Shown here piece by piece: positions 37,738 through 48,310 of a DNA stretch of 64,000 nt. The position numbers and the translations under genes are program-made. The stretch's first letter is position 1; the number at the start of each line of letters is the position of its first letter. Source of the DNA: Treponema sp. (GTDB taxonomy: Bacteria > Spirochaetota > Spirochaetia > Treponematales > Treponemataceae). The stretch covers positions 1 to 64,000 of the forward strand of contig JAFLSQ010000006.1 of assembly GCA_022510865.1 (NCBI GenBank). Reading direction: 5' to 3'. The notes beneath the pieces are model-generated. The model ran no database searches. It had not been told where the DNA came from and worked only from the letters and a program-made list of their open reading frames with translations.

Positions 37738-38612
37738 CAGTATTCCTCCGCAGACCTGTCGTTCAGCTCTTTCTGATTCACGACAATCACAGTCTCAAGC
37801 CTCGCAAAATCAAGAATCGGAGTGACCTCAATGCTCAGCGATGAGTTGTAATCCAGCACCGTGATTTTTGAGATTGTCCCGATTGGAATATCACGCATAT
37901 AGTTGTTGTTCTCGCCGGACGTGACGATTATATCGCCGTAATTAAGCTCATCAAGGACGCGCTTTCTGATGTGCTGCAGGAGCAGCGGCTGGCTCTGGCT
38001 TCCAAGTCCGTTAATCAGCCCGAGGTCACGGGTATTCTGAATTCTTGCGGACACAGAGTTGTCGATGTTGTAGACTGGCATAATCTGGCTTGTGAACGCG
38101 CCCACCTGCACTACTTTGCCCACAAGCCCCTGGTTTCCGTTCTGGAACGCGACCACCGGCATATTTTTTCTCACGCCGTTCACGCTGCCCTTGTCAATAG
38201 TAAGATATGAGTATGCGTTGTCCAGATCCCGGGCGATAATCTGCGCCGGAAAATTCTTCTCTTCCATCGCCACAGAGAATCCAAGCTGCTCGCGCAGACG
38301 CTCGTTCTCCTTCGTTATATCCGCGTTCGCGCGCTGAAGCTGCTCGTACCGCTCAAGTTTCACGACAAGCTCGTTATAATCCTTCTTGAGTTTATGAAGC
38401 TCGCCCACGGCGTTCACCGTGCCGACAACCCCGTCCGCGACGGCATGAACGCCCTTGTCGATTGTGGAGACAAAAGTGAAGCCGATTTTCTTGAGATTGA
38501 GGACAAAACTCCCGGAGCTGAAAGCCAATGAGACTGACGAGACAAGCACCAGAGCAATCAGGAGGAATTCTGAGAAACCGAAACGGAAGGAGAATCGCTT
38601 TTTTTCAGCCAT
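37737..38612 (-). CDS. mreC: rod-shape determining protein MreC
   Basis: TM plus coiled-coil plus beta domain: AQIIARDLDNAYSYLTIDKGSVNGVRKNMPVV. Confidence 0.92.
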   Translation of the reverse strand: MAEKKRFSFRFGFSEFLLIALVLVSSVSLAFSSGSFVLNLKKIGFTFVSTIDKGVHAVADGVVGTVNAVGELHKLKKDYNELVVKLERYEQLQRANADITKENERLREQLGFSVAMEEKNFPAQIIARDLDNAYSYLTIDKGSVNGVRKNMPVVAFQNGNQGLVGKVVQVGAFTSQIMPVYNIDNSVSARIQNTRDLGLINGLGSQSQPLLLQHIRKRVLDELNYGDIIVTSGENNNYMRDIPIGTISKITVLDYNSSLSIEVTPILDFARLETVIVVNQKELNDRSAEEY

Positions 38613-38622
38613 AATTCAACTG

Positions 38623-39660
38623 TCAGTCGTTAAGGCTGTCGTATATTGAGCGCTCTGACGACATATCCTTGAACAGGCCGAACGCCTCGCCCGCCCCAAG
38701 AGCCACGCACTCAAGCGGCCTCTCAACAAGGATGACAGGAACGCCGGTCTCTTTTGATATGAGTTTAGGAAGCTCGCGGAGCATTGAGCCGCCGCCGGTC
38801 ATCACAATTCCGCGCTCGATAATATCAGAGGCAAGTTCCGGCGGGGTCTCGCTAAGGACAATCTTTATCTCCTCAACGATTTTTGTGACCGGGTCTTTGA
38901 GAGCCTCGCGGACCTCAACGCTGTCTATCTCAAGCCTGCGCGGAAGCCCTGTGATTGCGTCCGTGCCCTTAAGCTCCATTTTCTCGATTGTCTTCTCCGG
39001 GGCCGCGTTTCCAATCTGAATCTTAAGCCGCTCCGCGGCGGGCTGTCCTATAATCAGGTTGTGGACGCTCCTGACGTGCTTAACAATCGCCTCATCGAAC
39101 CTGTCTCCGCCAATGCGGATTGAGTGCGTGACGACCATGCCGCCCAGGGAAATCACGGAGACTTCGGTTGTTCCGCCGCCAATATCGCAAATCATGTGAC
39201 CGGCAGGCTCAAAAATCGGGATTTTCGCGCCGATTGCCGCAGCCAGAGACTCGGCAATCACCTCAACTTCCTTCGCGCCGGCTTTCAGAGCAGCCTCAAT
39301 CACAGCCCTGCGCTCAACATCTGTGATGCAGGACGGAATTCCGATTTTCATACGCACGGATTTAAAGAACTGATGCCGCCTGATGATTTTTGAGAGGAAG
39401 TATTTTATCATCTTCTCGGTGCTGTCAATATCCGCAATGACACCGTCCGCAAGCGGTCTGATGGCTATGATGTTTCCGGGGGTTTTGTCAAGCATTCGCT
39501 TTGCGTCAGAGCCGACCGCCACGATTTTTTTTGTTCCGCGCTCAACTGCGATTACGGACGGCTCGTCTATGACCATGCCCTTGTCACGAACATAAATGAG
39601 CGTATTGCAAGTGCCAAGGTCAATACCTATATCTGTGGTAAAACTGTCAAAAAATCCCAT
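38623..39660 (-). CDS. mreB: rod-shape determining protein MreB
   Basis: [42 protein letters not shown]. Confidence 0.96.
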   Translation of the reverse strand: MGFFDSFTTDIGIDLGTCNTLIYVRDKGMVIDEPSVIAVERGTKKIVAVGSDAKRMLDKTPGNIIAIRPLADGVIADIDSTEKMIKYFLSKIIRRHQFFKSVRMKIGIPSCITDVERRAVIEAALKAGAKEVEVIAESLAAAIGAKIPIFEPAGHMICDIGGGTTEVSVISLGGMVVTHSIRIGGDRFDEAIVKHVRSVHNLIIGQPAAERLKIQIGNAAPEKTIEKMELKGTDAITGLPRRLEIDSVEVREALKDPVTKIVEEIKIVLSETPPELASDIIERGIVMTGGGSMLRELPKLISKETGVPVILVERPLECVALGAGEAFGLFKDMSSERSIYDSLND

Positions 39661-39680
39661 TAAAATCCTCCCAAAGATTT

Positions 39681-40637
39681 CTAATTATTTGCCATCTTCT
39701 TCAGAGCATCGGCATGATTCACCTGAAGTTTTAGGGCCTGCCGCCATTCGGCACGTGCTTTCACTATATTTCCCTGCTTCTCATATACTACACCAATTCC
39801 ATAATGCGCGTCAGCAGAATTTTCATTTTTTTTCAAAACATTGTTGAATTCCTCAAGCGCGGAATCATATTCCTCACGGTTTATGTATATGTTTCCAAGC
39901 AGTACATGGCTTCTTATCAGAATATCGTCATTCTCCGAGCTTTTGATGATTCTGTACAGGTACTGCTCGGCGGCACTGTACTCGGACGCGTTGAAATACT
40001 GCTCCGCGATTGAAAGCAGCAGCGCGTCGGACTCGCGGACAAGCAGGGCCTCGGTGAACGCGGATATGCTCTCCATCGTCATTCCAAGGGCCGCATAGCT
40101 CAATCCAAGGTATTCGGGAATATCGGGCGCATCGTATCCGTTCTCTTTCGCAAGAAGCAGGTATTTTATCGCCAGATCAGCGTAATAATGCGTTGAGATT
40201 GTGTTCTTGTAAAAATATGCCCTGCCCAGCATGTACTGCAGCTGAGGGACAAGGCTTCTGCTCGCGGAGTACAGCGCGATTCTGAGCGAGTTGATTGACT
40301 CGTCCAGATATTCCTGCGCGAACTGACTCTCTGACTGCGCCTGTGACAGGAAAAAACACGCATAGGCATAATAAGTGAGCACAGTGTTGTTGTACGGCTC
40401 GCCCTGCAAGAACGAGAAAGTCTGCTCGTACACGTTCTGATAATCATACTCAGACCAGGCTTTTTTAATCGATTTTATTGAGATTCTTCCGGACCGGAAT
40501 TTCTGAATCCCAAGAAAGGCGAGAACGCCGATTCCCGCGATGACGATGACAAGGACAGCCGAGACAATCAAATTTCTCAGCCATTTATTATGTCTTTTTG
40601 CGAAAGTGTTGTTTTCAATCTCAAAGTCATTTTTCAT
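39681..40637 (-). CDS. membrane-anchored TPR protein
   Basis: N-terminal TM; repeated TPR units, e.g. [31 protein letters not shown]. Confidence 0.8.
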   Translation of the reverse strand: MKNDFEIENNTFAKRHNKWLRNLIVSAVLVIVIAGIGVLAFLGIQKFRSGRISIKSIKKAWSEYDYQNVYEQTFSFLQGEPYNNTVLTYYAYACFFLSQAQSESQFAQEYLDESINSLRIALYSASRSLVPQLQYMLGRAYFYKNTISTHYYADLAIKYLLLAKENGYDAPDIPEYLGLSYAALGMTMESISAFTEALLVRESDALLLSIAEQYFNASEYSAAEQYLYRIIKSSENDDILIRSHVLLGNIYINREEYDSALEEFNNVLKKNENSADAHYGIGVVYEKQGNIVKARAEWRQALKLQVNHADALKKMANN

Positions 40638-40656
40638 CGCCGTACAAAAAATAAAA

Positions 40657-41070
40657 AACAAACGGGACGATAAGCCGGGTTCTGTCTGGCAGAGGCTTGG
40701 AATCAGTCCCCGTCAGTAACCATCTATCCGCGCCGGAAGTCACCTTCCGGCTCCAGCGATTTACCCGCAGTATTGCTCGGGACAGCACGACTGCTGCTTA
40801 ATCTTGCTCCAAATGAGGTTTGCAAGCCGTCCCTGTTACCAGGAACGCGGTAGTCTCTTACACTGCCTTTTCACCCTTGCCCGGAATACAAGAAACCAGG
40901 CGGTACGATTTCTGTTGCACTTTCTGTCGCCGGCCGGGCTGCGCAAGAAATTATGCTGCTTCCGGTCTGCGCCCGGTGATTACCCGGCATTTTTCCCGAA
41001 GGAGCCCGGACTTTCCTCACCGCCAGAACCTGTCATCAGGAGGTGGCGGAGCGGTTACATCCCGTTTGTT
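40657..41070 (-). ncRNA. rnpB: RNase P RNA (bacterial)
   Basis: Reverse complement contains GGCGGTGAGGAAAGTCCGGGCTCC and 3' GACAGAACCCGGCTTATCGTC; P1 helix ACAAACGGGA/TCCCGTTTGT closes the ends, followed by TTTTTTATTTTT. Confidence 0.93.
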
Positions 41071-41095
41071 AAAATTCTATCTGATTTCTCAGGAT

Positions 41096-42034
41096 TTACT
41101 CCTCATCCTCCTCAATATCCTCTTCTGACTCTTCGTCGCTGTCGGCGGAATCAGAGTCATCATCATCCGAGTCCGAGCTATCATACTCGCCAAGACCGCC
41201 ATCTCTCTCGTCGTCATCCTCGGTCTCGTCCTCGTCATCAAAATCCTCGTCGAATCCGGCAAGGCTTCCCGCAACACCGATGTCGAAATAATCCTCCTGC
41301 TGATCCTCGCTCACTTCCTCGTAATAAAGGATTCTGCTGCAATACGGGCAGAAAAGGATGTCCTTGTCGCCGTTGTTCTCCGCCTCCCGGACCTCGTTCG
41401 CAAAATTGGCAGGAAGAATCATGTGGCAGCCGGTGCAGACACCGTTGCGCACCGCCACGATTCCCTCCGAGTTGCGCTGGATAATCCGCTGGAATTTGAA
41501 CAGGGTCTCCTGCTTGAGATTCGGGGTGATTTTATCCTCCTCCTCTCGCAGCTGTGAGAGCCTCTCGTTGTAGCCGGCAATCTCATTGTCGATGGACTCG
41601 CGGCTTGTCCGAAGCTCCTGCTCAGAAAAATTGATTGATTCCTCTGTGATTTTGAGACGCTCATCAAGCGCGAGAAGCTCCTTCTCCTCTTTCTGAAGCT
41701 CGCGGCGGACATCATCCTCCTTGTCCTTCGCCTCGCTTATCTGCTTCTCAAGAGCCTCGTACTCGCGGTGGGTCGTGCTGTTGGCAACGCCCTTCTCGCC
41801 CTCCTCGCGGGAGCGCACGGCCTCATCAAGCTCCACTTTCAGCCTGCTGACTTTATCAGAAATCAAATCATAGGCGTTTTTCTGCTCGATGAATTCCTTG
41901 CGCGTCTTTGAGAGCAGCTCCTCCTGATTGCTCAGCTGTTTCGGGGCGTCACTCACCTTTTTCTCAAGGTCATATTTCTGCACAAGAATTTCCTGCAAGT
42001 TCTTCAAATTCTCAAAAGTCTCTGCTGTTGCCAT
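41096..42034 (-). CDS. coiled-coil C4 zinc-ribbon protein with polyacidic C-terminus
   Basis: VCTGCHMILPANFANEV...ILFCPYCSRILYY; C-terminus dominated by D/E/S. Confidence 0.85.
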   Translation of the reverse strand: MATAETFENLKNLQEILVQKYDLEKKVSDAPKQLSNQEELLSKTRKEFIEQKNAYDLISDKVSRLKVELDEAVRSREEGEKGVANSTTHREYEALEKQISEAKDKEDDVRRELQKEEKELLALDERLKITEESINFSEQELRTSRESIDNEIAGYNERLSQLREEEDKITPNLKQETLFKFQRIIQRNSEGIVAVRNGVCTGCHMILPANFANEVREAENNGDKDILFCPYCSRILYYEEVSEDQQEDYFDIGVAGSLAGFDEDFDDEDETEDDDERDGGLGEYDSSDSDDDDSDSADSDEESEEDIEEDEE

Positions 42035-42092
42035 TTAAATCCTCATTTAAAATAATATAAAATATACAAGAAAAATTGTTTCTAGTCTATCA

Positions 42093-43946
42093 CTAGGTCT
42101 CAATGTAGTCACGCAGCCCGTTCGCACGGCGCGGATGGCGCAGACGGCGCAGCGCCTTCGCCTCAATCTGACGGATTCGCTCCCTTGTGACATCAAAATA
42201 AAGACCAACCTCCTCAAGCGTAAGCGAGTATCCGTCCTCAAGTCCGAAGCGCATTTTCAGGACCTCCTGCTCACGCTGCGGCAATGTGTTCAGCACGGTG
42301 CGCAGCTGCTCCTGCAGCAATGTGAACGCGGTCTGCGTCGCGGGATTCTCCACATCCTTGTCCTCGATGAAATCCCCCAGAATCGAGTCCTCCTCCTCGC
42401 CAATCGGAGTCTCAAGAGAAATCGGCTCGCGCGCAACGTTCTTCACCTGCTTGACGCGCGAAAGCGGCCACCCGAGCTGCTGCGCAATCTCGTCATCAGT
42501 CGGCTCGCGGCCAAGTTTCTGCATCAGCTGGCGGCTCTCGCGCACGACCTTGTTTATCTGCTCTATCATGTGCACCGGCACGCGGATTGTCCTCGCCTGG
42601 TCTGAGATTGAGCGTGTGATTGCCTGGCGAATCCACCATGTGGCGTAAGTCGAGAATTTGAAGCCTTTGCGGTACTCGAATTTCTCGACCGCCTTTATAA
42701 GACCGATGTTCCCCTCCTGAACCAAATCAAAGAAGTGAAGCCCGCGGTTCGTGTATTTTTTCGCGATTGAGACGACAAGGCGCAGGTTCGCGTTGATGAG
42801 CCGGTTCTTCGCCTTCTCCATCATCTGCCGTCCGTAATCGATGTCCTTCGCCATCTTCTGAATCTGGTCAACGTCGTTCTCAAACTCATATTCCAGATAA
42901 AGCAGCTTCCTGTCGATTTTCTGAATCTGGGTGAAAATCTCACGGATTTCATCCGCGCTCATGTTCAGCTCCTGCTCAAGCCTGGTTGCCTGCGAGCGGA
43001 TCGAGATTTTTCTTCCAAGACTCCTAAGCTCCGAGGAACTGGTAATCCGCAGCTCCTTCATCTTTTTCTCTTTCTTCTGATTGTACTCCTCTATCTTTCT
43101 GGTAGCCTCGCGGTACTTCTGGGTGAACTTGTCAAGCTCCTCCGTCTCAATATCGATTTTTTTAAGCTCCGCAAGAATATCGCCGCGAAGCCTCACAAGC
43201 TGGGGATTATCAAAAATCCTGCTGGACTGCTCCGCCTCGAACAGCTGGCGCTTGGTCTCCATGTACTGCTTCATCTCGGGAAGAACGGGCTTTATGTGCT
43301 CGCCATAGGAATTCTTAAGGCGGCGCTTGTCGGCCATCTCCTCGTTTATCTCCTTGCGTGTTTTCCCGGACTCGTGCAGGTCAATCCGCCTGAACGCTTT
43401 CTGGGCAATCGCGAAGAACTCTGGAATCATGATGCCGGAATTCTTGATGACATCCTTGATTATGTTGTTCCCCTCCTCCATCGTCTTGGAAAGCTCCACC
43501 TCCTGCTCGGCGGTAAGAAGGCTCTCTTTTCCGATTTCCCGGAGATACAGCCGGATTGGGTCATCCACGCTGGAATCCTTGTCGCTGTTCACAAGCCTGC
43601 TTTTCTGGGACGCGAGCTTCTCCTCGCGCTCAATCTCGGAGACGGACTCATCGCTCTCGGAAAGCTCCTCATCGTCCGGCTCCAGCATGATGTCATCGTC
43701 CTCGTCGCCCTCAACAAGAGCGTCCTCCTCATCGTCCACGCCGATGATGTCCGTCTCAACAGGCTCCTTTCCGATGTCCTTAAGAAGATTGAGCACCGGC
43801 TCCATTTTCTCATCAGAATTGATGAAATCACGCCCGATGTACTCCTCAACCTCATCCCACGTAATGATATTTTTTGTCTTAGCAAACGCCAGCAGCTTGT
43901 CAACAAGCTCTTTTTCCGCTGATGTCATATTGCCTGATTCTTCCAT
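42093..43946 (-). CDS. rpoD: primary RNA polymerase sigma factor
   Basis: [47 protein letters not shown]-terminal sigma4 region. Confidence 0.96.
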   Translation of the reverse strand: MEESGNMTSAEKELVDKLLAFAKTKNIITWDEVEEYIGRDFINSDEKMEPVLNLLKDIGKEPVETDIIGVDDEEDALVEGDEDDDIMLEPDDEELSESDESVSEIEREEKLASQKSRLVNSDKDSSVDDPIRLYLREIGKESLLTAEQEVELSKTMEEGNNIIKDVIKNSGIMIPEFFAIAQKAFRRIDLHESGKTRKEINEEMADKRRLKNSYGEHIKPVLPEMKQYMETKRQLFEAEQSSRIFDNPQLVRLRGDILAELKKIDIETEELDKFTQKYREATRKIEEYNQKKEKKMKELRITSSSELRSLGRKISIRSQATRLEQELNMSADEIREIFTQIQKIDRKLLYLEYEFENDVDQIQKMAKDIDYGRQMMEKAKNRLINANLRLVVSIAKKYTNRGLHFFDLVQEGNIGLIKAVEKFEYRKGFKFSTYATWWIRQAITRSISDQARTIRVPVHMIEQINKVVRESRQLMQKLGREPTDDEIAQQLGWPLSRVKQVKNVAREPISLETPIGEEEDSILGDFIEDKDVENPATQTAFTLLQEQLRTVLNTLPQREQEVLKMRFGLEDGYSLTLEEVGLYFDVTRERIRQIEAKALRRLRHPRRANGLRDYIET

Positions 43947-43953
43947 AACCGGT

Positions 43954-45762
43954 TCACCTACTTTCCAGGCTCTGAATCTGCCTGTCCAAATTCATTTTTT
44001 CCTCCAGAAGCTGATTGAGCTGCCTCTGATCCTCCTGGGTCACAACATCATACCGCTTGATTCTCTGCACAAGCGCATTTCTCTGGGCATCAAGTCTGTT
44101 TCTCTTCACATATTTTATGGTGTCCTGAACTACGGCACCAGCTGTATTCCCTTGGTAAACTCCAGATGAAATGTCCTCTGTGATAAGACGGGCGAATTCC
44201 TGCTCACCGCAGCGGGCAAGAATATCTTTTATTGTGAGCGTTCCTGAATCATAGCACTCTGCCAGAATAGCGAACAACTTTCTGGCTCCGGGATTGATAA
44301 AATCGGATTCCTCCAACTCATCACGCATCATCTTGAACTGGTCTAAATCTGAGGTAACTGCGATAAGTCCGCGCAATTCTGCGTCCACCTTAATCTGCGT
44401 CCCTTGTCCTGTCTGATTATTGTTTAGCCGGGTGTCTGTGCGTTCTTGGGCTTGTCTCCGATTGTCAAAATCCCTTTTTACAGCCTCCGGTCTTAGATTG
44501 AATGTCTGGCTTAACTGATCCAGACACGACTCCTTCTGAATATCCGACTGGAGCGCGTCAACATACTGAAAATATTCTAGGGCTGCCTTGGCTTTTCCCT
44601 CAGGAATATCAACAGGATATTTTTCCCCTAGCCTAGTCAGAAGATAGTCACTATCTAATATAGCATTTTTTACCTGCGCAGTCAAGGTTTCTTTTCCAAA
44701 ATTCAGCATAATTTCAGCAGGATCTTTTCCGCCTCTAAGTCTGATGACCTTCACGGTCAGGTTCTGCCGCCGGCACATCAGAATCGCGCGGAGCGTGGCG
44801 TTCTGGCCGGCCTCATCAGAATCAAAGGAAAGGTAGACCGTCTCCACGAACCCGCGGATCATCCTCACCTGCTCGTCCGTGAGAGCTGTTCCGAGCGGAG
44901 CGACCGCATACTCAATCCCGCACTGATGGTACGCGATGCAGTCCATGTAGCCCTCGCAGAAAATCACCGATTTTGTCTCACGCATGGCTTTCTTCGCGAA
45001 ATTCATTGCAAAAAGCGTCTCTTTTTTCCTGAACTGAACCAAATCTCCGGAATTCAGGTATTTCCTGTCGTCCGCGCCCTGCGGATGAAGAATCCTGCCG
45101 CCGAAAGCGACTACCTTGCCGTTGCGGTTAAAAATCGGGAACATCAGGCGGTCGGAGAAAAACGCCACATCCGGATACTTCCTGCTGAAAAGCCCGGACT
45201 TAGCGAGGAAATCATCGCTGAAATTCTTTTTTCTGAGGAAAGTTTTCAGCCACCTGCGGTCCGCCGGCGAGTATCCCAGGCGGAATTTCCGGATTATCTC
45301 CGGTGTGATTCCCCTGCCGGTTATGTAATCAAGCGCGGATTTTCCCTGCTCGGTCTCAAGGAGAATGTAATGGAACATTGAGGCGGTGCGCTCGTAAAGC
45401 TCGATGTACCGCTCAATCTCATCGCTCCTGTTGTAGTCTGCCGGAGGCCTCTGCCCGTCCTTGAACCTGACCTCAATCCCGCCGCGCTTGGCAAGCGAAG
45501 TGACCACATCGACGAAGCCGGTCTTCTCCATCTCCATCACAAAAGTGATTACATTCCCGCCCTTGTGACAGCCGAAGCAGTGGAAGAATTTGTTGTCGCC
45601 GTCCACGTGAAATGACGGCGTTTTCTCCCCGTGGAAAGGACAGCAGCCCCACCAGTCGTTTCCTCCGCGCCGCTCAAGGCGCGTGTACTCGCCGACCACG
45701 GACACAATATCCGTCGCAGAGAGAACCGCGTCAACTGTATCATCAGAGAGATAGCCCGCCAC
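43954..45762 (-). CDS. dnaG: DNA primase
   Basis: Zinc finger [29 protein letters not shown]; Toprim [17 protein letters not shown]. Confidence 0.95.
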   Translation of the reverse strand: MAGYLSDDTVDAVLSATDIVSVVGEYTRLERRGGNDWWGCCPFHGEKTPSFHVDGDNKFFHCFGCHKGGNVITFVMEMEKTGFVDVVTSLAKRGGIEVRFKDGQRPPADYNRSDEIERYIELYERTASMFHYILLETEQGKSALDYITGRGITPEIIRKFRLGYSPADRRWLKTFLRKKNFSDDFLAKSGLFSRKYPDVAFFSDRLMFPIFNRNGKVVAFGGRILHPQGADDRKYLNSGDLVQFRKKETLFAMNFAKKAMRETKSVIFCEGYMDCIAYHQCGIEYAVAPLGTALTDEQVRMIRGFVETVYLSFDSDEAGQNATLRAILMCRRQNLTVKVIRLRGGKDPAEIMLNFGKETLTAQVKNAILDSDYLLTRLGEKYPVDIPEGKAKAALEYFQYVDALQSDIQKESCLDQLSQTFNLRPEAVKRDFDNRRQAQERTDTRLNNNQTGQGTQIKVDAELRGLIAVTSDLDQFKMMRDELEESDFINPGARKLFAILAECYDSGTLTIKDILARCGEQEFARLITEDISSGVYQGNTAGAVVQDTIKYVKRNRLDAQRNALVQRIKRYDVVTQEDQRQLNQLLEEKMNLDRQIQSLESR

Positions 45763-45765
45763 TTT

Positions 45766-46875
45766 CTAGTTTCCCGCGGCCTTTTTTGTGTAGACTCTGT
45801 TAATCTTGTGCTCCTCAAAAGTTGATGTGAACACGTGCCGCCCTTCCGCAGGATTTATGACCTGGAAAAAATAATAATTCGTGCCCGGCGTGTTTGTCGC
45901 GGCATCAAGCGCAATCAGCCCGGGGTTCGAGATTGGTCCCGGAGGAAGCCCCGCCCATTTGTACGTGTTGTACGGGCTGTTTATCTGAGTGTCGGAAATC
46001 AGAATCACATCAGGATGAGGCTTGCCCTGAATCTCGGTGATGATGTACTCAATCGTGGCGCAGGAATACAAACCGATGTTGTCCGCCAGCCTGTTCTTGA
46101 ACACGCTCGCAATCAGCGGGGCCTCGTCATCAACACGGTACTCGCGCTCCACGATTGAGGCGAGCGTGACGGTCTCAAAAAGCTCGTCCGCGGATTTCCC
46201 GCCAAGATTCTGCACCTGTGCGGTTTTCCTGAAAAAATTGTCCACCATGATTCTCACGACGCTCTCCGCGCTCATACCGAAATTAAGGTAGTATGTGTCC
46301 GGGAAAAGAAAGCCCTCGCAGGTCCTTATTTTTCCCTCGTCAAAAAGCCCGCGCAAAGGATAACCGGAGAAAACCTCGGGATTCCTGCATGCGGCAATAA
46401 AATCCTCTTTCGGGCAGATTTGGGCGGACTCCATCACCGCGGCGATTTTCGAGATGGTCAGCCCCTCCAGAACAGAGACTTTGATGTACTCGGTCTCGCC
46501 CTCGGCGAACATCCGGATTATCTCCACGGAAGAAAGCCTGCCGCTCAGAAGATACACGCCGCTTCTGAGGGCGAACGAGCGGATCGCAGGCTCGGACGGA
46601 AAAAGCACGCGCAGAGCCTTGGGATAGCGCGCGGCATAATAAAAGAGCCTCGCATTTTTTATTATGCCCTCCTCCGCGAGAGCCTCCGAGACCGCGTACA
46701 AGGAAGTTCCGTAAGGAATCTCAAAGCGGATTGTCTCGCCGGAAGAGCCGTCAGGAGCGGATTTCTGAACCGGAAGAAACTGGCTTCGCAGGAAAACAAA
46801 GGCAGCGGCGCAAAGAAGCGCGGCAATCACAAGGGCAAGAGAAAAAATCCTCAGGACTTTTTTAATGGTTTTCAT
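45766..46875 (-). CDS. mltG: endolytic transglycosylase MltG (YceG-like)
   Basis: TLASIVEREYRVDDEAPLIASVFKNRL; LPPGPISNPGLIALDAATNT. Confidence 0.92.
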   Translation of the reverse strand: MKTIKKVLRIFSLALVIAALLCAAAFVFLRSQFLPVQKSAPDGSSGETIRFEIPYGTSLYAVSEALAEEGIIKNARLFYYAARYPKALRVLFPSEPAIRSFALRSGVYLLSGRLSSVEIIRMFAEGETEYIKVSVLEGLTISKIAAVMESAQICPKEDFIAACRNPEVFSGYPLRGLFDEGKIRTCEGFLFPDTYYLNFGMSAESVVRIMVDNFFRKTAQVQNLGGKSADELFETVTLASIVEREYRVDDEAPLIASVFKNRLADNIGLYSCATIEYIITEIQGKPHPDVILISDTQINSPYNTYKWAGLPPGPISNPGLIALDAATNTPGTNYYFFQVINPAEGRHVFTSTFEEHKINRVYTKKAAGN

Positions 46876-47060
46876 GAATAGAATCTTTTAACCTCTTCCA
46901 ATGTAAGCGATTTATAGACCGTGTCCTCCAGAGCGCGGCAAAAATCATCCAGCCCCTCCGGAAGCTCCTCCTGCTTTTTCCTGAGGAATTTCGCGAGCAA
47001 AAAAAGCTCCTGCTTTGAGAACGAGTAAGTCAGGCCATCATCATCAACCGTGCCGCTCAT
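46872..47060 (-). CDS. small conserved-looking protein, unknown function
   Basis: 62-aa ORF with 4-nt start/stop overlaps on both sides (mltG and MBL genes). Confidence 0.6.
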   Translation of the reverse strand: MSGTVDDDGLTYSFSKQELFLLAKFLRKKQEELPEGLDDFCRALEDTVYKSLTLEEVKRFYS

Positions 47061-47992
47061 AGCTCTATCTCCAGCGATTCCCTTGCCAGCTGAATATCCA
47101 CATCAGAATGCTCGATGTAGCGCGCGTACCACCTTGCGGCCTGCAAAATTGAATTCAGTTTCTTGTCGTCGTAAGTCGGCTCGTGGTGAAACAGGTACAT
47201 TTTCTTTATTTTCCAGAAAATCGCGAAATCGACGGCATAGCAGAACGCCGAGTGCCCCCAGTTCTCCTTGCGGTATGATTCCTCAACCGTGTACTGCGAG
47301 TCAATCACAATCACATCCGCGCCGCTGAAAACCCTCTCCGCCTCGGGCGAGTGCACAAAATCAGTCGCCTTCAGCTCCACATCGGTGGCATAGACGAATT
47401 TCGCGCCGTTATGCTCGAACGAGAAACTGTGCGAGACACCCGGATGAGACATCGCGCAGGCGTTCACAATCACGTCATTTATATTGAACTGCTTCCCCGC
47501 CTGAATCTGATGAAAATTGAAACGCTTTGTGAGAGAATCGAAAGGAACCGGATAGAACGGCTGGGACATCTGCCTCTCAAGGAAAGCCCGCGTGTCACCG
47601 GCCGCGGAATAGACATCAAAAACAGCGTCGGAATTGTAGGCCGCGTCAAAGAACGGAAGCCCCTGAATATGATCCCAGTGAAAATGCGACAGCACAAGAT
47701 GATAGTGATTGCCCAGAGGTCTGTGCCCGCACTTTCCCAGCACCCGGATTCCGGTCCCCGCGTCAAGGATTATCTCGGTGTCGCCCGCCTGAAGCTCCAC
47801 GCAAGAGGTGTTCCCGCCCGTAGTTCCAAAAATCCACGTCGGGAGGGATGAAACGAACTTTGCCCTTGATTCCGCTGAGTCCAAATCTGACGGAGTTACG
47901 CGCTGTATTGCCGCCATTATCTTAGACTGAACCTGCTCAGGCGTCAGCGGCGATGGCAGAGAACCGCGGACTCCCCAAAATCGAATTTTCAC
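47057..47992 (-). CDS. MBL-fold metallohydrolase
   Basis: MKIRFWGVRGSLPSP; VLSHFHWDHIQGLPFF; YLFHHEPTYDD. Confidence 0.88.
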   Translation of the reverse strand: MKIRFWGVRGSLPSPLTPEQVQSKIMAAIQRVTPSDLDSAESRAKFVSSLPTWIFGTTGGNTSCVELQAGDTEIILDAGTGIRVLGKCGHRPLGNHYHLVLSHFHWDHIQGLPFFDAAYNSDAVFDVYSAAGDTRAFLERQMSQPFYPVPFDSLTKRFNFHQIQAGKQFNINDVIVNACAMSHPGVSHSFSFEHNGAKFVYATDVELKATDFVHSPEAERVFSGADVIVIDSQYTVEESYRKENWGHSAFCYAVDFAIFWKIKKMYLFHHEPTYDDKKLNSILQAARWYARYIEHSDVDIQLARESLEIEL

Positions 47993-48074
47993 TGAATCCC
48001 CTCTTACGTTTCTCGTGTCCTATAAATTTAAAGCATAGATAAGAAAATGTCAAAGCAATTATTGCCAATTCAAT

Positions 48075-48105
48075 AAAAAAGAGCCGGAATGTCCGGCTCT
48101 TTTTG
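48075..48105. terminator. terminator downstream of the tRNA pair
   Basis: AAAAAAGAGCCGGA-AT-GTCCGGCTCTTTTT; A and T tracts on both sides. Confidence 0.75.
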
Positions 48106-48108
48106 GTT

Positions 48109-48190
48109 TGGGGAGTTGAGGATTCGAACCTCAGAAGGCGATGCCAACAGATTTACAGTCTGTCCTATTTGACCACTCTAGAAACTCCCC
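48109..48190 (-). tRNA. tRNA-Tyr (anticodon GTA)
   Basis: GGGGAGT...CTGTAAA...GGTTCGAATCC...ACTCCCC; long variable arm; CCA not encoded. Confidence 0.92.
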
Positions 48191-48194
48191 GGGA

Positions 48195-48267
48195 AGCTGC
48201 TTGTAGGATTTGGACCCACGACCCCGAGATTACAAATCACGTGCTCTACCAGCTGAGCTAAAGCAGC
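48195..48267 (-). tRNA. tRNA-Thr (anticodon TGT)
   Basis: GCTGCTTTAGCTCAGCTGGTAGAGCACGTGATTTGTAATCTCGGGGTCGTGGGTCCAAATCCTACAAGCAGC. Confidence 0.92.
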
Positions 48268-48310
48268 GAATGTTCTGAAAATATATATTTTCCAAGGCAA
48301 TTAGTCAATA

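Noticed and set aside
40804-41484. 226-aa + strand ORF over rnpB
   Set aside because: Region is RNase P RNA on the minus strand plus the zinc-ribbon gene's acidic tail; translation is not protein-like.
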